From: Sarcocystis neurona
Lineage: Eukaryota > Apicomplexa > Conoidasida > Eucoccidiorida > Sarcocystidae
Reading direction: 5' to 3'
Length of the DNA stretch: 64,000 nt
Assembly (NCBI GenBank): GCA_000727475.1
Contig: KL647305.1
Coordinates: forward strand, 1,280,788-1,344,787
Below, in pieces: positions 63,825 through 64,000 of this stretch (position 1 is its first letter; the number at the start of each line of letters is the position of its first letter). The position numbers and the translations under genes were made by a program. The notes beneath the pieces are model-generated. The model did not search any database. It saw only the letters and a list, made by a program, of their open reading frames with translations, and was not told the origin of the DNA.

Positions 63825-64000
63825 CTGCACTCGCAAGTCACAATCAAACGCTCACACACCGCTACAGCACATCCATATATATGTAGTGGAAGACGCCTAC
63901 ATACATACATAGACGGTGACACACACATTCACACATACACATGTATATACATATACACATAGAAGATGGAGACATGAAATATGTACATGTATCCATATGT
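63825..64000. other. Probable UTP14 intron, continuing past the window
   Basis: This short end piece is TATA/CACA-rich like the other introns and has no coding signal. It should be the intron preceding UTP14 exon A. Confidence 0.5.

Overview
This window is nuclear DNA of a eukaryote, almost certainly a coccidian apicomplexan of the Sarcocystidae (relatives of Toxoplasma, Sarcocystis and Cystoisospora). The reasons are an EF-2 gene of apicomplexan type, a PH-fold protein resembling the apicomplexan inner-membrane-complex ISP family, CAAAATGG-like start contexts, many GT-AG introns full of alternating TATACGTGTGTA DNA, and CAG/GCA runs. Six confident genes in 64 kb with 1-2 kb introns is sparse for Toxoplasma; a larger sarcocystid genome fits better, but that is inference. 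I assembled genes by joining exons whose conserved residues, GT-AG borders and codon phases agree; most exons are under 400 bp.

Layout from left to right. 1.5-12.2 kb, minus strand: CCT gamma (CCT3), seven exons, with its 3' end not found in the window. 14.9-15.95 kb: ambiguous minus-strand exon candidates. 16.6-18.4 kb, minus: two-exon ISP-like membrane-skeleton protein. 19.2-19.8 kb, plus: candidate secreted or type I membrane protein, whose end overlaps antisense the end of a candidate three-exon minus-strand gene (19.7-21.3 kb). That gene is divergent from translation elongation factor 2 (21.6-26.2 kb, plus), which has a one-codon first coding exon. 30.1-35.7 kb, minus: four-exon protein with two AN1 zinc fingers. 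37-44 kb: mostly non-coding, with three weak exon candidates. 44.4-52.8 kb, plus: six-exon folate/biopterin (BT1/FBT) transporter. 57.8-63.8 kb, minus: C-terminal half of the ribosome-biogenesis factor UTP14, running off the right edge.

The confident genes are mainly housekeeping (protein folding, translation, protein quality control, folate/pteridine transport, ribosome assembly) plus one parasite-specific structural protein. They do not form a pathway; each is a separate transcription unit. EF-2 and the AN1 gene are convergent, the AN1 gene and the transporter divergent, and the transporter and UTP14 convergent. I saw no tRNA, rRNA, CRISPR, telomeric repeat or intact transposon. I found no convincing new multi-gene system; the most interesting items are the ISP-like protein without an N-myristoylation glycine, the purine/pyrimidine-biased introns flanking CCT3 exons 3-4, the EF-2 start exon, and unassigned coding-like exons.
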